Shown here piece after piece: positions 38,732 through 40,476 of a DNA stretch of 40,476 nt. Numbering within the stretch: the first letter of the stretch is position 1; every line of letters starts with the position of its first letter. Under the pieces are notes generated by a model. The model worked only from the letters and a program-made list of their open reading frames with translations, searched no databases and was not told the DNA's origin. Location: NCBI GenBank assembly GCA_012719955.1, contig JAAXZI010000191.1:1-40476 (forward strand). The letters run 5' to 3'. The position numbers and the translations under genes were made by a program. The DNA is from Phycisphaerae bacterium. Its GTDB lineage: Bacteria > Planctomycetota > Phycisphaerae > UBA1845 > PWPN01.

Positions 38732-40476
38732 ATGGAATTACCCCGCCGTGACCGTGGCGATGAATTGCTAAAACCAGGTGAACTGAGCGCCCTGCGCGCC
38801 CGCCTGCGCGCCGCCTCCGCCCGTCATGATCTTACTACCGTCATCGCCTGCGCTTTTGACCACCGCACGCGGATGCTCCCCTTCTTCTACGCCGACCAGC
38901 GCATGGCCCCCGCGGGCGTGAGAGCCATCGGCGCGGCCATGCTCGACGCGGGGTTCGCCCAAACCCGCATCGTCCTCCAGCAGTGGAACCGCCGTTTCAA
39001 GCCTTCTCAAATGCGGCTCAATGGCAACATTCCCGACCTCTTCATGGTCTCCAGCATGCAGATCCACTCGGCTCAGTGCCAGGCCCTGATCCGGGACGCA
39101 TGCCGCATCGACCCCGACCGTCGCCCGCTGATCATCGCCGGCGGCCCCAAGACCATCTATGAGCCCTGGGACGTCTTCAACGCCGACCCCGCTCAACGCT
39201 GGGGCGCCGACGTCGCGGTCACCGGCGAGGAGTTCGTCCTGCTCTCATTGCTGGAGGTATTGCTCTCGATGCGGGCCCGGAACGAGCCCTTGCGCTCGGT
39301 GTTCGTGCGCGCCCGAGATTGCGGCGCTCTCGACGGTCTTCCCGGCCTGGTCTACGCCCGCGGCAAACGGGACGGCCTGGCGGAAGAACTGGTCGACACC
39401 GGCATCCAGCGGCTGCTCGGCGATCTCGATGAACTGCCCCATCCGGCCCTGGGCTACCGCCTGCTCGAACCTCCCAGTAACAGGGAAACCCTCGCCGAAC
39501 AGGCCCTGCCCCCCGGCCTGGTTCGAAAGTACAGCCCCATCGCCTCCCTGGTCCTGACCTTCGGCTGCAAGTTCAACTGCCCCTACTGCCCCATTCCGGC
39601 TTACAACCAGCGCCAGCACCGGCTCAAGAGCCCGGAGCGCATCGCCGACGAATTCACCCGGCTCCATGATGAGTACGGCCTGCGCTACTTCTTCGGAACC
39701 GACGACAACTTCTTCAACAATCACGAACGCGCCTTGAGCATCTGTGAGCATCTGGGCCGCCTGCGGCCGGCCAACGGACCTTTCCGCCGCCGCATCCGCT
39801 GGGGCACCGAGGTCACCATCCACGACACGCTCGCCATGCGCGATCATCTCTCCGAGGTCCGCAACGCCGGCGTGCGCGCCCTCTGGATCGGCGTCGAGGA
39901 TATGACCGCCACCCTGGTCAAAAAAGGCCAGAGCGTGGACAAAACGCGCGAAGCCTTTCAACTGCTCCAGCACCACGGCATCTGTCCCATGCCCATGATG
40001 ATGCACCACGACAAGCAACCGCTGTACACCCCCGGCCGGCCCTACGGCCTGCTCAACCAGGTCCGCCGCCTCCGCCGGGCCGGCGCGGTCAGCCTCCAGG
40101 TGCTGATGATCTCCCCTGCCACCGGTTCCCGGCTCTACCAGGAGGCCTTCACCTCCGGCCTGGCCTATGAGAGCGTGGCCGGAAAACGCGTCGAGCCGCA
40201 CATGCTCGACGCCAACTACGTGATCGCCTCCCGGCACCCCCAGCCCTGGCGCAAGCAGTTCAATCTCATGGCCGCCTATCTTTACTTCTATAACCCTCTG
40301 CGCTTTCTCTGGGCCCTCGTGCGTCCCAAGAGCAAGCTCTACCTGGCGGACGCCATCATGCAGGTCCTGGGCATGTGGGGCACAGCCCATACCATCCGCC
40401 GTACCTTCGGCTGGGCCTTGCGCCTGATGCGCGGTCGCATCGTCCGCAAATCCCAGCCCCCGCGCAGCCCTATCCC
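38732..40476 (+). CDS. B12-binding-like radical SAM protein (C-terminus outside window)
   Basis: The frame is open from the ATG at 38732 to the window end (581 codons without stop), so the gene is truncated on the right. About residues 40-180 form a Rossmann-like cobalamin-binding-type domain (GVRAIGAAMLDAGF, DLFMVSSMQIHSAQ, IIAGGPKTIYEP, ADVAVTGEE). The radical SAM core follows with CKFNCPYC (C279, C283, C286), GTDDNFFNN and WGTEVTIHD, then ALWIGVEDM. The layout is that of B12-radical SAM enzymes such as methyltransferases of lipids or cofactors; the substrate is unknown. The HxxDxxH-type base-off motif is not seen, so cobalamin binding is uncertain. Confidence 0.82.
   Translation, partial: MELPRRDRGDELLKPGELSALRARLRAASARHDLTTVIACAFDHRTRMLPFFYADQRMAPAGVRAIGAAMLDAGFAQTRIVLQQWNRRFKPSQMRLNGNIPDLFMVSSMQIHSAQCQALIRDACRIDPDRRPLIIAGGPKTIYEPWDVFNADPAQRWGADVAVTGEEFVLLSLLEVLLSMRARNEPLRSVFVRARDCGALDGLPGLVYARGKRDGLAEELVDTGIQRLLGDLDELPHPALGYRLLEPPSNRETLAEQALPPGLVRKYSPIASLVLTFGCKFNCPYCPIPAYNQRQHRLKSPERIADEFTRLHDEYGLRYFFGTDDNFFNNHERALSICEHLGRLRPANGPFRRRIRWGTEVTIHDTLAMRDHLSEVRNAGVRALWIGVEDMTATLVKKGQSVDKTREAFQLLQHHGICPMPMMMHHDKQPLYTPGRPYGLLNQVRRLRRAGAVSLQVLMISPATGSRLYQEAFTSGLAYESVAGKRVEPHMLDANYVIASRHPQPWRKQFNLMAAYLYFYNPLRFLWALVRPKSKLYLADAIMQVLGMWGTAHTIRRTFGWALRLMRGRIVRKSQPPRSPI

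Noticed and set aside
38627..38751. Possible 41-codon upstream reading frame before the radical SAM gene
   Set aside because: It overlaps the main start but has no recognisable ribosome site or family and an Arg-rich composition typical of chance frames.

Overview
The window is GC-rich and looks like a chromosome segment of a planctomycete, most likely of the Phycisphaerae or a relative. The evidence is a PVM-type (Planctomycetes/Verrucomicrobia) bacterial microcompartment locus, a CGY-x-L-x-GLPEP-x-CPECG zinc-ribbon membrane protein, a prepilin-type protein with a terminal NVLFADSHV motif, a PEP-CTERM protein, a formylglycine-type sulfatase, and gaps full of short repeats. This placement is inference from gene content; there is no rRNA or other taxonomic marker in the window.

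Layout. 1-8187: a partial protein of unknown function, an MBL-fold hydrolase, a damaged zinc-ribbon membrane gene running into a GNAT acetyltransferase, a minus-strand group (SGNH hydrolase, acpS, zinc-ribbon protein) and a divergent UvrD/PcrA helicase. 8188-8970: a gene-free block of four tandem arrays. 8971-12699: pgi, manC and ruvX, separated by repeat-filled gaps that include two copies of a ~123-bp element with 10-bp terminal inverted repeats. 12710-13297: two small membrane proteins.

13338-23880 (minus strand) is the core of the window, a microcompartment locus. In transcription order it holds a DeoR-type regulator, PduL phosphotransacylase, two BMC-H shell proteins, an acetate-kinase-like enzyme, a third BMC-H, a BMC-P (EutN/CcmL), a PduP-like CoA-acylating aldehyde dehydrogenase, an interrupting four-helix-bundle gene, a tightly overlapped trio (BMC-P, RpiB-like protein, BMC-P), a class II sugar-phosphate aldolase, and a class I-aldolase-like TIM-barrel protein. 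By analogy with the described planctomycetal fucose/rhamnose organelle, the aldolase would split a deoxysugar phosphate to DHAP and lactaldehyde. PduP, PduL and the kinase would then convert lactaldehyde via lactoyl-CoA and lactoyl-phosphate to lactate with ATP gain. Three enzymes carry similar helical tails that look like encapsulation peptides. The TIM-barrel protein has a long Ala/Pro linker plus a terminal helix. The RpiB-like protein has lost the expected catalytic cysteine. No BMC-T protein and no NADH-recycling dehydrogenase are visible.

24046-40476: a PilZ protein with a clear terminator, a 1.4-kb gap with a promoter and structured leader, a prepilin-like protein with a terminator, a GT39-like membrane glycosyltransferase, a 3-hydroxyisobutyrate-dehydrogenase-family enzyme, a beta-lactamase-NamZ (DUF1343) fusion, a sulfatase, a TVP38/TMEM64 membrane protein, a PEP-CTERM protein, an EEP-family lipoprotein-like hydrolase, a threonine aldolase with a TPR protein, and a radical SAM protein that runs off the right edge.

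A striking window-wide feature is that most intergenic gaps hold short tandem arrays, mainly 7-bp units of several unrelated sequences, often as inverted pairs around a spacer.
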